In this document: positions 34,180 through 47,059 of the stretch, piece by piece
Layout of the letters: each line of letters starts with the position of its first letter
Numbering within the stretch: position 1 is the first letter of the stretch
Assembly: GCF_963676685.1 (NCBI RefSeq)
Contig: NC_092353.1
Span: 9,008,734-9,072,733 of the forward strand
DNA length: 64,000 nt
Reading direction: 5' to 3'
DNA from: Mytilus edulis
Lineage: Eukaryota > Mollusca > Bivalvia > Mytilida > Mytilidae
Program-made: the position numbers and the translations under genes
The notes under the pieces: model-generated
What the model was told of the DNA's origin: nothing
The model's database searches: none
The model's input: only the letters and a program-made list of their open reading frames with translations

Positions 34180-34990
34180 CAACTTCCTTCGCCCCAAAAG
34201 TGAAATCACCATACTTTTTGTAATCTTTTACAAAAATCTTCTCCTCTGAAAAGACTGGGCCAAATTGAATCAAACTTTGCCTAAATTATTCTCAGGGTAT
34301 CTTGTTAATAAATGTATCTGATGACTCCGCACATCAACCAAAATGGCCGTAATGGATAAGAAGAAAACAGGGAGAAAAAAGGGGGCGGGTCAAAATGCGG
34401 TATGACTTATATCTCTAAAGCACTTTTAAAAAGCAAGAATCTGACATTGGGTACAAATGTTTATCAGGACAAGATATATCTGCACTGAAATTTTTAGACG
34501 CATCACACGACCAGTTGTTTGACTATTATTATTTAATATAATAATATTAGAGATATATATAATTGAAATAGCAAAATTGTACCTTTTTGGCCTATCATCT
34601 AGAAATAAACTTTCAATAGAAAAAAAGATCAGGAAGACAAATTCTACAAATAAGTCAACACGTTACAATCTTGAGAATATACGCTAAAATGGTAATTCTT
34701 TTATAATTTTTTAGGCATTTTTATCATTTGTCATCTCAAGAACTAAAATATATTATAGATAAAAACACTAAAAAGCCACCATCACAAGAAAGACAAGATC
34801 TACAAATAAATGTAATGGCTGATATTGTCAGTCGAATCCGTATTTGAGCTACTGCTAATGAATAACGAATTTTACCGTTTTGAGATGATCGTTTCTTGTC
34901 TTGATTAATATAACAAATATATAGAAATTATAATAGGAAATAAGAATAAGGAAGATAAGATGTACAGTAAATCTTATGGACGAAAAAATC
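34180..34990 (+). repeat. Degenerate long dispersed repeat (family E)
   Basis: It holds the words AAAATCTTCTCCTCTGAAAA, CCAAAATGGCCGTAATGG, GACAAGATATATCTGCACTG and ACAAGATCTACAAATAAATG in this order. I recall this succession from abundant mussel repeats of about 1 kb. Only memory supports the family link. No coding frame. Confidence 0.4.
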
Positions 34991-37914
34991 AGACAACTAA
35001 ACAGAACAGTGCCAGCTGTAAATTATAGGAAAAAAACTAATTTGTCAATTGTTGGAAATATAAAATGAACTTCCACTCGCTACAAAACACAAAAAAAAGT
35101 TCTGCGAACCTCGGTTTTTGTCCTGTTTCTACAGCTCGTATAAATAAATTTTATCTTTTTTTGGATACATGTTATACCACAATACGGTCGTCTTCTCTTT
35201 GTTATAAGTTGAAATTATTTAACCCAAATTGTATATAATTAAGGCTGGAAATATTTCACCATTATAAGTGACACAGCTTTTTCTCTATCTTTTATTTACA
35301 GTCACTACATAGTTATTATTATTCTACCATCCAATTAATACAAAATGAAGAAAGTGCAAACAATAGAAACCCACACATGTAGTGAAGAAGGAAAGCAGCA
35401 CACCATTATATCTTACCAGACTGTAAAAACAGCACACAGAAACACAATATTGTCCCACTTAATTTATTGAATTTTATCAAATATTCCATCGGATAATATC
35501 AACTCTTCTGTATCATTTCTAATGAAGTTTATACTTTGTAGGCTAGGGTTTGGTTAAATAAAACTGCTCAAGACTTTCTATAACATTTAACAAGTGTTCA
35601 ATGACAATACCTATGCAACGATTCGTTATAGATATATCGTGTATTCACTGTACTGTCACTGTTTAAAAGCGGTTCAATTCAATTAAATGCCTATATGCAT
35701 TCAATTTTTTAAGATATATTGATTTTCTTTTATAATTTCTTTTATAACCAATCATGCGCTACATACTTCCTTATTTAATTACAGTTGTTCAAATCAAAGT
35801 TATTTTTCTATTTTTATTATCTGCAATGGAAGGGAATTTTCGTAACGACCCAGAAGTATGAAACACTATAAAATTTTATCGAACTAGGAAGTACATTGAC
35901 CATGTCATTATAACTAGTTCAATATATTAAATAACGGAAATGGTAACTCCCAAACTTTTCCTTTCTTTTTGTCTTTTTTCATAGACTAGGTATGTATTAA
36001 ATTTGGATTTTTTTTATAGCTATTACCCTATATACTAACAATTCCTGTTTATTTTAACATTAAAAATAGTATTATTTAATGGTTTTTTCAAATTGAAGAA
36101 ATATCAAATATGTCATATTTAACCAAAATATCAAGTGTAATCTGAGTAAACACACGATTAGAACAATTAGGCTGATTTGTGTTATATGATATAGTGTAAC
36201 GCCACTAATAGGGCCCTGGCAATACTAGTATGCAGATTTCAAGACTTATAATTAAAACGTTTAATAGGCTAAGAGTATATATAAAATATTAATGTTGTTA
36301 TTTTCGATATATTAAAAATGTTCCTCCAATGAATATTTCTGGCAAATAATAATAAAAAAAAAAAAAAAAAAATATTTTGAGCGTTTTTCCATAGGAAGTA
36401 TTTGATGTTGAAACTTTATAATTTGTCATTCAACATTTATGGGATTTATAGGGATATTCGACATGGTATACTTTAGGTCTAAAATTTACGCCGTTGTTAT
36501 TATTAGAGAATTTAGACTAGCATTGGAATTAGCAAATTTTATAATTTTTTGTTCCATAAAGTTATAGGACTTTTAAGAGTCAATTTTGACGCAGTATTTA
36601 TTTGAATACATGTTATCGCTATTTGTCCGCCATTACTGGATATCACATAGGTACCCGTAAAATTTTGACGTCATAAAACAAAATATATGACGCTTCAATG
36701 GAAAAGTGATTGTTGTATGCGTCAAAAGTTCAAGCGGCCGGGTCAGCCGGGATTAGCGATAAGGTGTATATGGATATCCTCATGCATGTTATCTTACATA
36801 GCCATGTTAGTAACCTGTTATTAGATGCCACATAATTATTTTTAGACCATCTTTCAATGGAAGTTATTTGACAGATTTATTAAACAATTTAATTGTCGAT
36901 ATCAAATACAAGGTCTAAAGCCTGACTTGCATTGTAAGTCTAATGATATGTTGTCACATTCGGTTAAAAAAATCGTGTGACTGGGGTTACGACAATTGGA
37001 ACATATTCGTGTTCATAATTATGTTGATTAATTTTTCCTTTGTAGGCTAAAGGGGTGTTGAGGTTGATCGAATTATAGTTGCTTGAAGTACTGTCAACCA
37101 ACTTCTAATGGAGTTCCTTAAATGTACGAAAGGATGATCTCAACGAACTACAATGTGTTGCACTATTCTTTCATTGAGGCATCGAAACTTACTTCCTTAT
37201 TCTAACTTGACGCGGTTGCGTATTTATACATTCAGCGCACCGAAAAAAAAAATCAATTGTAGTGAATGCAAATCAGAATTGCGGTTAATAATCGAAGATT
37301 CGATCATATCTTTAAATGTTTCACGGACGCTATCATGATTTCATTTGACAAGATGGAAGAACTGTAGATTCCATTTGACTTCCCTGTTTTCTTATATTTT
37401 ATTCCGAAAGTTCAACACCAGCTCAAGGATTTCCTTTATCAAGAAAATGGAAATAGAAAATGTAGATCACGTCTATCGTATAACTGGAAGATATTCTCAA
37501 GTACAGTAACTTTATTCGACAGTTTACATGTTTTTTTTTGTTAATGACAAGTTCGATGTAAGATCTATACACTCAGGTATTGGAACAATGTGGAAGATGC
37601 AGAAATCGTTAAAAGTAACACACAGCAAAACAGATCACAATACCTACCAACACCGTATTACTTCGAACAAAAACTACACATACACACAAGGAAAAACAAC
37701 GGCATACCGCAAATAGTCATCATATAATACTAAAGGTTTTTGCTAGTAGACGGTTATTACTATTTTGCACAAAATTTGAATATTAAGTGACTAATTTAGA
37801 ATTCGTATCAATTTTCAGCTCATTCTGTAGGTTCCTTTTTAAAATTGTTTCTGATTTGAATACTTGGGTATTTAAGAGAGAGGTCAATGCTCCTTTTAAA
37901 ACTACGTACTTTAT
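34991..37914. other. Long AT-rich gene-free stretch
   Basis: No frame above about 60 codons has protein-like composition. An A run lies at 36350-36372. A short GC-rich patch (AGCGGCCGGGTCAGCCGGG) lies near 36733 without a recognisable feature. Confidence 0.45.
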
Positions 37915-38046
37915 TTGGCCTTTTCAATATATTGTTTATTCAACCGTCATTGATGAGTATTTTGTAGGCGATTAAACGCCTGACGCGCGTTTCGTCTATA
38001 CAAGAATCATCAGTGACGCTCGAATAAAAAATTGTTGAAAAGGCCA
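37915..38046. repeat. Two family A ends in head-to-head orientation (palindrome)
   Basis: TTTGGCCTTTTCAATATATT at the left and AATTGTTGAAAAGGCCA at the right are inverted copies. They meet near GCCTGACGCGCGTTTCGTC. Confidence 0.65.
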
Positions 38047-38052
38047 TACGCG

Positions 38053-38604
38053 ATTATCTGAGACAACGTGGGGCCAAATGACATACAAATATATAAAGTA
38101 AGAAATATTTTATTTGGCAAAAGTACAAAATTGTACGGCCACGGCTTGACAAAGAATGGGACTGCCGAGAAACATAATTGGCAAGTCCCTAGTATATATA
38201 ATTAAACCTTATAGTCCATTCCTTATTCCTTATTTCCACATTATTGTCCATTCCTTATTCCTTATTTCCACATTATTGTCCATTCCTTATATTATTCCTT
38301 ATTTCCACATTATTGTCCATTCCTTATTCCTTATTTCCACATTATTGTCCATTCCTTATTCCTTATTTCCACATTATTGTCCATTCCTTATTCCTTATTT
38401 CCACATTATTCTTATTCCTTATTTCCACCTTATTGTTATTCCTTATAATGTCATTTCCTTATATATCAATATAATATCCTTATTAACATTATTGCTTCCA
38501 AAATATATCGGATGCTGGCCCTGGGAAACAGAAGCTCAGCGGATACATAATTCCATTATAAGAAGCATAATATATTTGTAGATGTTGTGTCGCTATTTTC
38601 GCCA
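38053..38604. repeat. ~0.5-kb direct repeat, copy 1 (six minisatellite units)
   Basis: It starts ATTATCTGAGACAACGTGGG and ends GTTGTGTCGCTATTTTCGCCA. It contains a run of ~32-bp units of the TCCATTCCTTATTCCTTATT type. A 141-codon frame across it (PYSLFPHYCPF-type repeats) is produced by the minisatellite. Its 3' side is followed by two 47-bp tandem units beginning TGGTCGGAGTCTTT. Confidence 0.75.
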
Positions 38605-39095
38605 TTAAATGGTCGGAGTCTTTGTCTGAAGCCGTGACGAAGGATTGGGATTACAATGGTCGGAGTCTTTATCTGAAGCCGTGACGAAGGATTGGGATTA
38701 CAATCGGAATAACCTACCAGTCATTTCAACCTGAAAAATAGAACAAAAACAGCAGAAAAACGAACAACATGATATAACATAATATAACATTTAACACATG
38801 TATATTAACTACATTTTAGGAGTATATATGTCTTTAATTTAAGTGGTGGGTGGGTGGGTAACTTTTGAAACAAACATTAGTTAATTCATACGGAACCCAA
38901 TTTTTTGCGTCTTCCCTCTGCTGTATCGTACGTGGTAAAGAAAGAATGATGACGTCACAGTTATCAAGGTTAAAATAATTAACGTGACTCATAATACATA
39001 ACAAGTTCCACCACGTGTTCAAAGCGGGACAACTCCCAAAACGTAAGCCCACTTTCCTCCGATAACCGGATTTATTCTTCATAGGAATAAATCTT
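38605..39095. other. Segment between the two direct repeats
   Basis: It opens with two 47-bp tandem units (TGGTCGGAGTCTTT...). It then has a G-rich tract GGTGGGTGGGTGGG (near 38846-38858) and a 238-bp block (38859-39096) that recurs without visible change at 44267-44504. If the flanking repeats are LTRs, TGGTCGGAGTC would be in the primer-site position. Confidence 0.5.
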
Positions 39096-39551
39096 ATTAT
39101 CTGAGACAACGTGGGGCCAAATGACATACAAATATATAAAGTAAGAAATATTTTATTTGGCAAAAGTACAAAATTGTACGGCCACGGCTTGACAAAGAAT
39201 GGGACTGCCGAGAAACATAATTGGCAAGTCCCTAGTATATATAATTAAACCTTATAGTCCATTCCTTATTCCTTATTTCCACATTATTGTCCATTCCTTA
39301 TTCCTTATTTCCACATTATTGTCCATTCCTTATATTATTCCTTATTTCCACATTATTCTTATTCCTTATTTCCACCTTATTGTTATTCCTTATAATGTCA
39401 TTTCCTTATATATCAATATAATATCCTTATTAACATTATTGCTTCCAAAATATATCGGATGCTGGCCCTGGGAAACAGAAGCTCAGCGGATACATAATTC
39501 CATTATAAGAAGCATAATATATTTGTAGATGTTGTGTCGCTATTTTCGCCA
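39096..39551. repeat. ~0.5-kb direct repeat, copy 2 (three minisatellite units)
   Basis: Same start and end as copy 1, but 96 bp shorter, equal to three ~32-bp units. Confidence 0.75.
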
Positions 39552-39631
39552 CATGGTCGAATTCAGTGGCTATGTCAAGAGTTATTGGACACTGAGTTCG
39601 ACCACCGCCACAAATGCGGTAGCGACACAAC
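39531..39631. repeat. Imperfect hairpin overlapping the end of copy 2
   Basis: GTTGTGTCGCTA (39531-39542) pairs with TAGCGACACAAC (39620-39631), and TGGTCGAA with TTCGACCA further in. Confidence 0.6.
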
Positions 39632-39639
39632 ACACCCGC

Positions 39640-40344
39640 CGTGACCGTACTTTTAAATGACCACACACATATATTTATATTTAAATTACCCTGTAATGAA
39701 ATAAGAAAAAAAACAAAAAACAAAAAACAAAAAAAAAAAAACAATTGCCCACATGAGATAAAGTAACGCCGTCAGATGTGAATATATCGGGCTTATTATA
39801 TATTTCAGGCTATTTTATGTAACAATCTCCCAATTGTATATATAGCTAAGCGGCAAAGGTGTACATTCTTGTGGCTGCTTTATTCATGCTTATTGGTTTT
39901 TACCATATCTCCGATTCAAAATGAAACTGAATCCATTATTCCTACATGTATTCAAACTTTCAAAACTTAGAACACATGAACACTGGTACTTGTCACCAAA
40001 GTCAGAGAATAAGGAGACTTTAACCTTTGGTCTTTGCATTTCATATTTTTAACAAATAAATTAGACACTATTCTAGTTTAGTTTCTGTTATTTCTATACA
40101 TGTACCATGACAACATTGATCCGTTTTTGAGAATGGGATAACAATAATAGCAAAATTTTTCAACGTGATCTTTCTTTACGGATAACAGTTAGCTGTCCTA
40201 TAACCCCATTTAATTTGTTTCAAGTGACATATAAGCAATAAATATAGTTGCATGCAATAAAAATGCCTTAAGTGATTCTAAAAGTGGTGGCCAAATGATA
40301 TCATAATTATACAATTTACGGAACGCTTCGAAAGCCACTAGACA
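39640..40344. other. Non-coding stretch with a CAAAAAA simple repeat
   Basis: Positions 39705-39742 are a poly(A)-rich simple repeat. Nothing else is recognised. Confidence 0.45.
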
Positions 40345-42740
40345 TGTACACTGTTTCTGATGTATCTACTTGATACAAATCAAAAATACTAAAAAGGAAC
40401 AATTTACAGACACTGTGTCCTATCAATGTATCTACTTGATACAAACTAAATTATCCTTAAAATACACAATTTACAGACACCGTGTCCTATCAATGTATCT
40501 ACTTGATACAAACTAAATTATCCTTAAAATACACAATTTACAGACACTGTGTCCTATCAATGTATCTACTTGATACAAACTAAATTATCCTTAAAATACA
40601 CAATTTACAGACACTGTGTCCTATCAATGTACCTACTTGATACAAACTTAATTATCCTTAAAATACACAATTTACAGACATTGTGTCTTTTCAATGTATC
40701 TACTTGATACAACTTAAATTATCCTTAAAAGACATAATTAACAGACACTGTGTCATATCAATGTATCTACTTGATACAAACTAAATTATCCTTAAACGAC
40801 ACAATTTACAGACACTGTGTCTTGTCAATGTATCTACTTGATACAAACTAAATTATCCTCATAAGACACGATTTACAGACACTGTTTCCTAACAATGTAT
40901 CTACTTGATACAAACTAAATTATCCTTAAAAGACATAATTTACAGACACTGTGTCATATCAATGTATCTACTTGATACAAACTAAATTATCCTTAAACGA
41001 CACAAATTACAGACACTGTGTCATATCAATGTATCTACTAGATACAAACTAAATTATCCTTAAAAGACACAATTTACAGACACTTTGCATGTATCTACTT
41101 GATACAAACTATATTATCCTTATCAGACACAATTTACAGACACTGTGTCATATCAATGTATCTACTTGATACAAACTAAATTATCCTTAAACGACACAAT
41201 TAACAGACACTGTGTCCTATCAATGTATCTACTTGATACAAACTAAATTATCCTTAAAAGACACAATTTACAGACACTGTGTCATATCAATGTATCTACT
41301 TGATACAAACTAAAATATCCTTAAAAGACACAATTTACAGACACTGTGTCCTATCAATGTATCTACTTGATACAAACTAAATTATCCTTAAAAGACACAA
41401 TTTACAGACACTGTGTCATATCAATGTATCTACTTGCTACAAACTAAAATATCCTTAAAAGACACAATTTACAGACACTGTGTCATATCAATGTATCTAC
41501 TTGATACAAACTAAATTATCCTTAAAAGACACAATTTACACACACTGTATCCTATGAACATATCTACTTAATACAAACTAAATTATCCTTAAAAGACACA
41601 ACTTACAGACACTGTGTCATATCAATGTATCTACTTGATACAAACTAAAATATCCTTAAAAGACACAATTTATAGACACTGTGTCCTATCAACATATCTA
41701 CTTGATACAAACTATATTATCCTTAAAAGACACAATTTACAGACACTGTGTCATATCAATGTATCTACTTGATACAAACTAAATTATCCTTAAAAAACAC
41801 AATTTACAGACACTGTCCTATCAACATATCTACTTGATACAAACTATATTATCCTTAAAAGACACAATTTACAGACATTGTCTTATCAATGTATCTACTT
41901 GATACAAACTAAATTATCCTAAAAAGACACAATTTACAGACACTGTGTCCTATCAACATATCTACTTGATACAAACTATATTATCCTTAAAAGACACAAT
42001 TTTCAGACACTGTGTCCTATCAACATATCTACTTGATACAAACTATATTATCCTAAAAAGACACAATTTACAGACACTGTGTCCTATCAACATATCTACT
42101 TGTACAAACTATATTATCATTAAAAGACACAATTTACAGACACTGTCCTATCAATATATCTACTTGATACAAACTGTATTATCCTTAAAAGACACAATTT
42201 TTTAGACACTGTGTCCTATCACATATCTACTTGATACAAACTATATTATCCTTAAAAGACACAATTTACAGACACTGTCCTATCAACATATCTACTTGAT
42301 ACAAACTATATTATCCTTAAAAGACACAATTTACAGACACTGTCCTATCAACATATCTACTTGATACAAACTATATTATCCTTAAAAGACACAATTTACA
42401 GACACTGTCCTATCACCATATCTACTTGAAACAAACTATATTATCCTTAAAAGACACAATTAACAGACACTGTCCTATCAACATATCTACTTGATACAAA
42501 CTATATTATCCTTAAAAGACACAATTTACAGACACTTTGTCCTATCAATGGATCTAATTGATACAAACTAGATTATCCTAAAAAGACACAATTTACAGAC
42601 ACTGTGTCCTACCAGAATATCTCCTTGATACAAACTTAGTTATTCTAAAAAGACATAATTTACAGACACTGTGTCATAACAATGTATCCGCTTGATACAA
42701 ACTAAATTATCCTAAAATGACACAATTTACAGACACTGTG
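40345..42740 (+). repeat. ~67-bp satellite array, about 36 copies
   Basis: The monomer runs from TATCTACTTGATACAAACTA through TTATCCTTAAAAGACACAAT to CAGACACTGTGTCCTATCAA. Two dyads occur in nearly every unit: GTATC-N5-GATAC and the perfect GACACTGTGTC. From about 41550 rightward the variant CAACATATC with ACTATATTATCC replaces the CAATGTATC/ACTAAATTATCC type, so there are at least two monomer classes. Several right-side units have lost GTGT and are shorter. Confidence 0.9.
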
Positions 42741-42745
42741 TAAAT

Positions 42746-42815
42746 ATTCGTCCTGATAGATATGCCTGAAATATTTGCCACTGGACATTAAGCAACCAAC
42801 AATCAATCAATCCTA
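42746..42815 (+). repeat. 3' end of a dispersed retroelement with (AATC)n tail
   Basis: ATATTTGCCACTGGACATTA then AAGCAACCAACAATCAATC. The reverse of the same tail is at 44850-44915. Confidence 0.55.
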
Positions 42816-43200
42816 TTAAAATATCAACTTAGTACAGAGAAAATTTGTGGTCTAATAAATTATCTGAATTAATGAAATATATTGGAATACCCTTTAACAA
42901 GCATTGTTATAGTAATTTCAAACAGAAACTAGAAGATTTCTACAAAATTAAATTAAATTTGAACTATCTAAGATAAAGATGGAAACTGTGGTTAACTTTT
43001 TATTTATCACTAAATTAAGAATAAGTGCACACTCATTATCAATAGAAACTGGTAGGTATGCAAGACCAACAATACCCTCTAATGAGAGATTTTGTAAATT
43101 TTGCACTGGAAACACGGATACACAAAATATTTTAACATGTATGTATTCGGTTAAGTAAGGTGCATCTTCTTAATGTACACCAACATAAATACTTATGTAA
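42816..43200 (+). pseudogene. LINE reverse-transcriptase C-terminal remnant
   Basis: The translated frame gives TKLRISAHSLSIETGRYARP followed by NERFCKFC and a DTQNILTCM-type tail. This is the basic/Cys region that follows the RT domain in Jockey/CR1/RTE-type elements. Stops and frame changes flank it. Confidence 0.6.
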
Positions 43201-43443
43201 ATAAGGAAAGCATCTATCCATGTGTTAATATCAGTAATCTTTTTACTTAGACAAGTTAGTTTAGTTTGGATAATCAGCTGTCCATTTGTATTTACTGTTC
43301 TGTGCCTGAATTTGTATTAAAGCAATATATACCTAAATCTACATATTCACCATTAATTATTTTGTTCCGAGTTTTGTGAAACATTTAAACATAGATTATC
43401 ATTTGCACTAGTTATTGGCAAATATTAGAACTTTGTGTTATAC

Positions 43444-43752
43444 CTGTATTCGATTGTTGCCTTTCATTGACTGAGTCAGGAGATGTAACACTAACAGTAG
43501 CTGGAGAGTGAATAAGGGCATTGCCATTGACAATCTGAACAACTTCATTCCTAAGTTCTGGAGTCATCATACATGTAGCTAAAACTTGCGTGGAAGTATG
43601 CTGACCAACGACATTGCTAGATCTGTTTCCCAACGGTGTCGGTACGCTCTGCTGTACCCTTTGCCTTTGGCTGCATTTATAAGGACTTTTAAAGGGCCTT
43701 TGTGACATACGATATGCTTTCCCGATTTCCACAAGATGTTTGGTTTTTAAAA
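43444..43752 (-). CDS. Candidate internal exon of an unknown gene
   Basis: An acceptor-like polypyrimidine/AG (minus strand TAATTTTTCAG) and a donor ACAG/GTATAAC bound 309 nt that are open in one frame and phase 1 at both ends. The frame encodes a Ser/Gln/Val-rich segment (KHLVEIGKAYRMSQRPFKS ... TPELRNEVVQIVNGNAL). No family is recognised and no partner exon was found; the satellite array lies directly downstream. It may be a relic or part of a mobile element. Confidence 0.3.
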
Positions 43753-44266
43753 CTGAAAAATTACTACAATAATATTAGTGAAACGACCGTTGAAAAGTTA
43801 TAATATCTATACAACTCGTCTAAACATCAACCCAACAATGTTAGATCTGTATATTTTATAAACTTCATACATTTATTCATTATTGGTTTCTCTTTAAATT
43901 GCTTGCTGTGTAGCAGATGAAACATTTCATATAACGATAGTTTTAAAATCGCAGACGTCCATGCGACACGTGTCTTTAAAACCATGTGCGCGGTTTTTAT
44001 CTGAAATTACGGGTCTGTTAAAATTTCTATTTTTGGAAATATAATTCATGATTTCCACTGAATCAAACCAACAATTAAAAATTTACAATGAAATATTTAG
44101 AAACTCTTTACAGAAGAAACAACAAAAGATATAAAATCTTTAACACTATTTTATACTGGATCAAAACCATGTGCTTTTCCAATCTTTCAAACTTTCCGAA
44201 CCTTTTCAGTAAAATAAGATTTTTTGAAAGACATCCATTTCATATACCAAATCAAAGAAATATTAT
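43753..44266. other. Non-coding stretch
   Basis: Nothing supportable beyond AT-rich sequence. Confidence 0.4.
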
Positions 44267-44504
44267 TAACTTTTGAAACAAACATTAGTTAATTCATACG
44301 GAACCCAATTTTTTGCGTCTTCCCTCTGCTGTATCGTACGTGGTAAAGAAAGAATGATGACGTCACAGTTATCAAGGTTAAAATAATTAACGTGACTCAT
44401 AATACATAACAAGTTCCACCACGTGTTCAAAGCGGGACAACTCCCAAAACGTAAGCCCACTTTCCTCCGATAACCGGATTTATTCTTCATAGGAATAAAT
44501 CTTA
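44267..44504. repeat. 238-bp block identical to 38859-39096
   Basis: The two blocks read the same by eye over their whole length. The flanks differ on both sides. Confidence 0.8.
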
Positions 44505-44674
44505 GTATGACGCAAATATAAAATTTCAACCCAGGTATCTATGATGATTGTTTTTACGTTGAACATATTACCAACAAAACTCATAGGAATAAATCTTAGT
44601 ATGACGCAAATATAAAATTTCAACCCAGGTATCTATGATGATTGTTTTTACGTTGAACATATTACCAACAAAAC
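44487..44674. repeat. 94-bp perfect tandem duplication
   Basis: Units 44487-44580 and 44581-44674 both begin TCATAGGAATAAATC and end ACCAACAAAAC. Each contains the family A tail AACCCAGGTATCTATGATGA. Confidence 0.8.
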
Positions 44675-44849
44675 TATCGTTTCGTGTTGAAAACAACTTT
44701 GTGTTTGTATATATGCAAAGCTTCATTGTCTTAAATATTTCTATTTTTACCTCAATGGCAGGCTTTATTGAAATCAACCTCAGCCAATTTGTCAGGTTCA
44801 ACGAAATTAATTTGATTATTCAATATCAGAGTGGATAGAATAAGATTGA

Positions 44850-44915
44850 TTGATTGATTGATTGTTGGTTGCTTTACGCCACATTAGCACAAAAGGCTTT
44901 ATCGCGGCGAGACCT
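44850..44915 (-). repeat. Retroelement 3' tail (reverse), with (GATT)n
   Basis: GATTGATTGATTGATTGTTG then GTTGCTTTACGCCACATTAG, the reverse of the tail type at 42746-42815. Confidence 0.55.
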
Positions 44916-45619
44916 AATAAGATTAATGTAAGCACCTCAGAATATGTCGACAGGTTAAAAAATTACAATTTTAATGTTATGGGGTAGACGATTTAACCTG
45001 AATGACAAAAGCTTAAGCCTACATAATTATGTTGTGGCCCTGGAATTACGAGTTTTGTAGTCAGCTGACTGCATTAATGTTTCTGACATACAACAGTTAA
45101 CTAATGCTTTACAAACGTTTTCATATCGTCCACCAAGAACAGTTGTTTAAACTATAAAATAATCACAATAACGTAATGCTTGTATTTTTATTGAATTATA
45201 GTAAAGAATTTTTTCCTTCCATCCATGTAAAAAAACGAAACAGATGTACTGCTAAAATTATGTTCTCGACCATTTGCCTTTTGTATTTGATCTGATAGGT
45301 CGGTCTGAAAAGTGGGATTTGTAAATTCATAAATGTATCTTTTTAACAGATCTGATTACTGCTGTCTTTAAATTATTTAATGCTGTCAAACCCATCAATA
45401 TTTGGTTAACAAATTGTGAGCCTGTACTTCCATAAATACAACGAAAAAATACATTGAACACAAAGAATAGGTAACTACCGCTGACAAATAAATTTGTAGT
45501 TCCCTTTGCAGGTAATATCATGCCAAAAATATCCTTTACGATTAAGCCAAATCAAACAATTCTCCCCCGATCATACGACTGGTTCAATATAAGCTCCACT
45601 ATACCAGATGCTATATGAT
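44916..45619. other. Non-coding stretch, possible further DIRS debris
   Basis: No frame of protein-like composition. The minus strand may continue the decayed tyrosine recombinase at 45620-46640 but no motif can be placed. Confidence 0.3.
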
Positions 45620-46640
45620 ATTGGCTATAAATTCTCTATCCAAAGCCATCTTCCTTCGGCAAACATATCTGTACCGCCCAACTGAACTTTGTATTAAAGG
45701 TTGTACTGTCCATGGAGTAAATAAGATAAACAAAATATTAAAAAAACATAAGTTGAAACTTGATGGATGAATACATGAAACATATAAACTTTTCAAATCT
45801 CATTGTATGATTGTTATCTATTTGAGAGTCGTTTCTCAAGGATAATTCGATAAAATAAAAATAAAAATAATCAGCAAGCCAAAAAAGGCAGCTAAAAAAA
45901 ACTAATAAAAATAAAGCGGCTTATATATTTTATCTAAACAACTTATCATATCTGATAACAATTGTACTATAATTGTTGCTTTAATGTCATTATGCTTCCC
46001 TTCCTTGAATTATTGTAATTCCCTCTAACACCTTGCCAATTATAAAGAATTTTGTAGTATTCAGTATGCCTTGTATTTTAGGATGATATGAAACTCCTGA
46101 TATATAAGATGATATTGTACCCACTAAAAGACCTCTGCACTGACAGGAAAGTTATAAAATTTTGCAAATCATTGACTGGCACTGGACATAGCTGTTTCTA
46201 TTTGTAAGATGATCTTAATTCACAAAGTTTTGACCGAGCAAAACTGTATGATTTTTGTGTAGTTTTGGACACACCCTGGTTGACAATATGTTCCACCAGA
46301 ATATTCCAGATCTGTGTTGAAATTTTGGTTGGCCACTGGTCTGATCGTTTGCTAGACTTCTAAACTCTCCCCACTGAGAACGAGAGAGACAATCAGAAAT
46401 TTTGTTTTGAAGGAATATAAATTGCCTTAACTGACGTATTATGTTTTAAGTTCATTAAAACCATTTGTCTCACTAAATTCATAACTCTAATTGATTTGCT
46501 AGTTTTTATATTAATGATTTGAACGACCGCCCGATGTTCAACATTAAAATAACTTTTTTGTTTATAAAATATGACTTTCCAGGACATACATGACATAAGA
46601 GCTGCTGCAACTGGAAACATTTTAACAGTGTCATATCTCT
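45620..46640 (-). pseudogene. DIRS-like retroelement remnant: RNase H and tyrosine recombinase part
   Basis: On the minus strand the RNase H-like part reads NVEHRAVVQIINIKTSKS (from ~46540), then YIPSKQN and LSRSQWGEFRSLAND (near 46350). This is followed by a recombinase N-terminal helix (GTISSYISGVSYHPKIQG, near 46110) and later CLDKIYKPLYF / LAAFFGLL (45900-45960). The order RNase H then recombinase is that of DIRS/Ngaro-type elements. Frameshifts and stops are frequent. It ends close to the BEL LTR start at 46761. Confidence 0.6.
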
Positions 46641-46760
46641 GGTGATTCCAGTTTCAACCCAATGTTTTAGTCATATGCCGTGGGCCCACTGACCTGTAAA
46701 ATAGATTTCATACCCAACTATGGAGCCATCCTGCACTATCCTTGAACAACTCAATTATTT

Positions 46761-47009
46761 TGTTCTGTCGAATAATGAATAATTGTCATTTTTTGACTAT
46801 CACTTTAAAACCTTTTTATTAATCCCGTCGGCCGTACATTCCACAGCAGCCACATCAAAATCATATCACGTGTTTGTTTTTGTTCTCATCTCATTGTCAA
46901 ATTTCTTGATATACGGCCTAACACGGAGTGAGTAATTAATTAATTTAATTTGCAATTATCACAAATGTTTTTTGTTCATCTTCGTAAGTTCATTATTCAT
47001 TTTATTTAC
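46761..47009 (+). repeat. BEL/Pao 5' LTR, left piece
   Basis: Matches 58289-58539, including CACAGCAGCCACATCAAAAT and ATATCACGTGTTTGTTTTTG. Confidence 0.85.
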
Positions 47010-47059
47010 CAGTGTATGTAAAGTGCGGATCCTAAAATATCATTTTTACTGTATATGCC

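Noticed and set aside
38156-38581. 141-codon frame with repeated PYSLFPHYCPF-type units
   Set aside because: It is the translation of a ~32-bp minisatellite inside a direct repeat. The second copy (39199-39528) has fewer units, and the length is not selected as protein.
40345-42740. Regular repeats resembling a CRISPR array
   Set aside because: The units are contiguous ~67-bp satellite monomers without unique spacers, in a eukaryotic genome.
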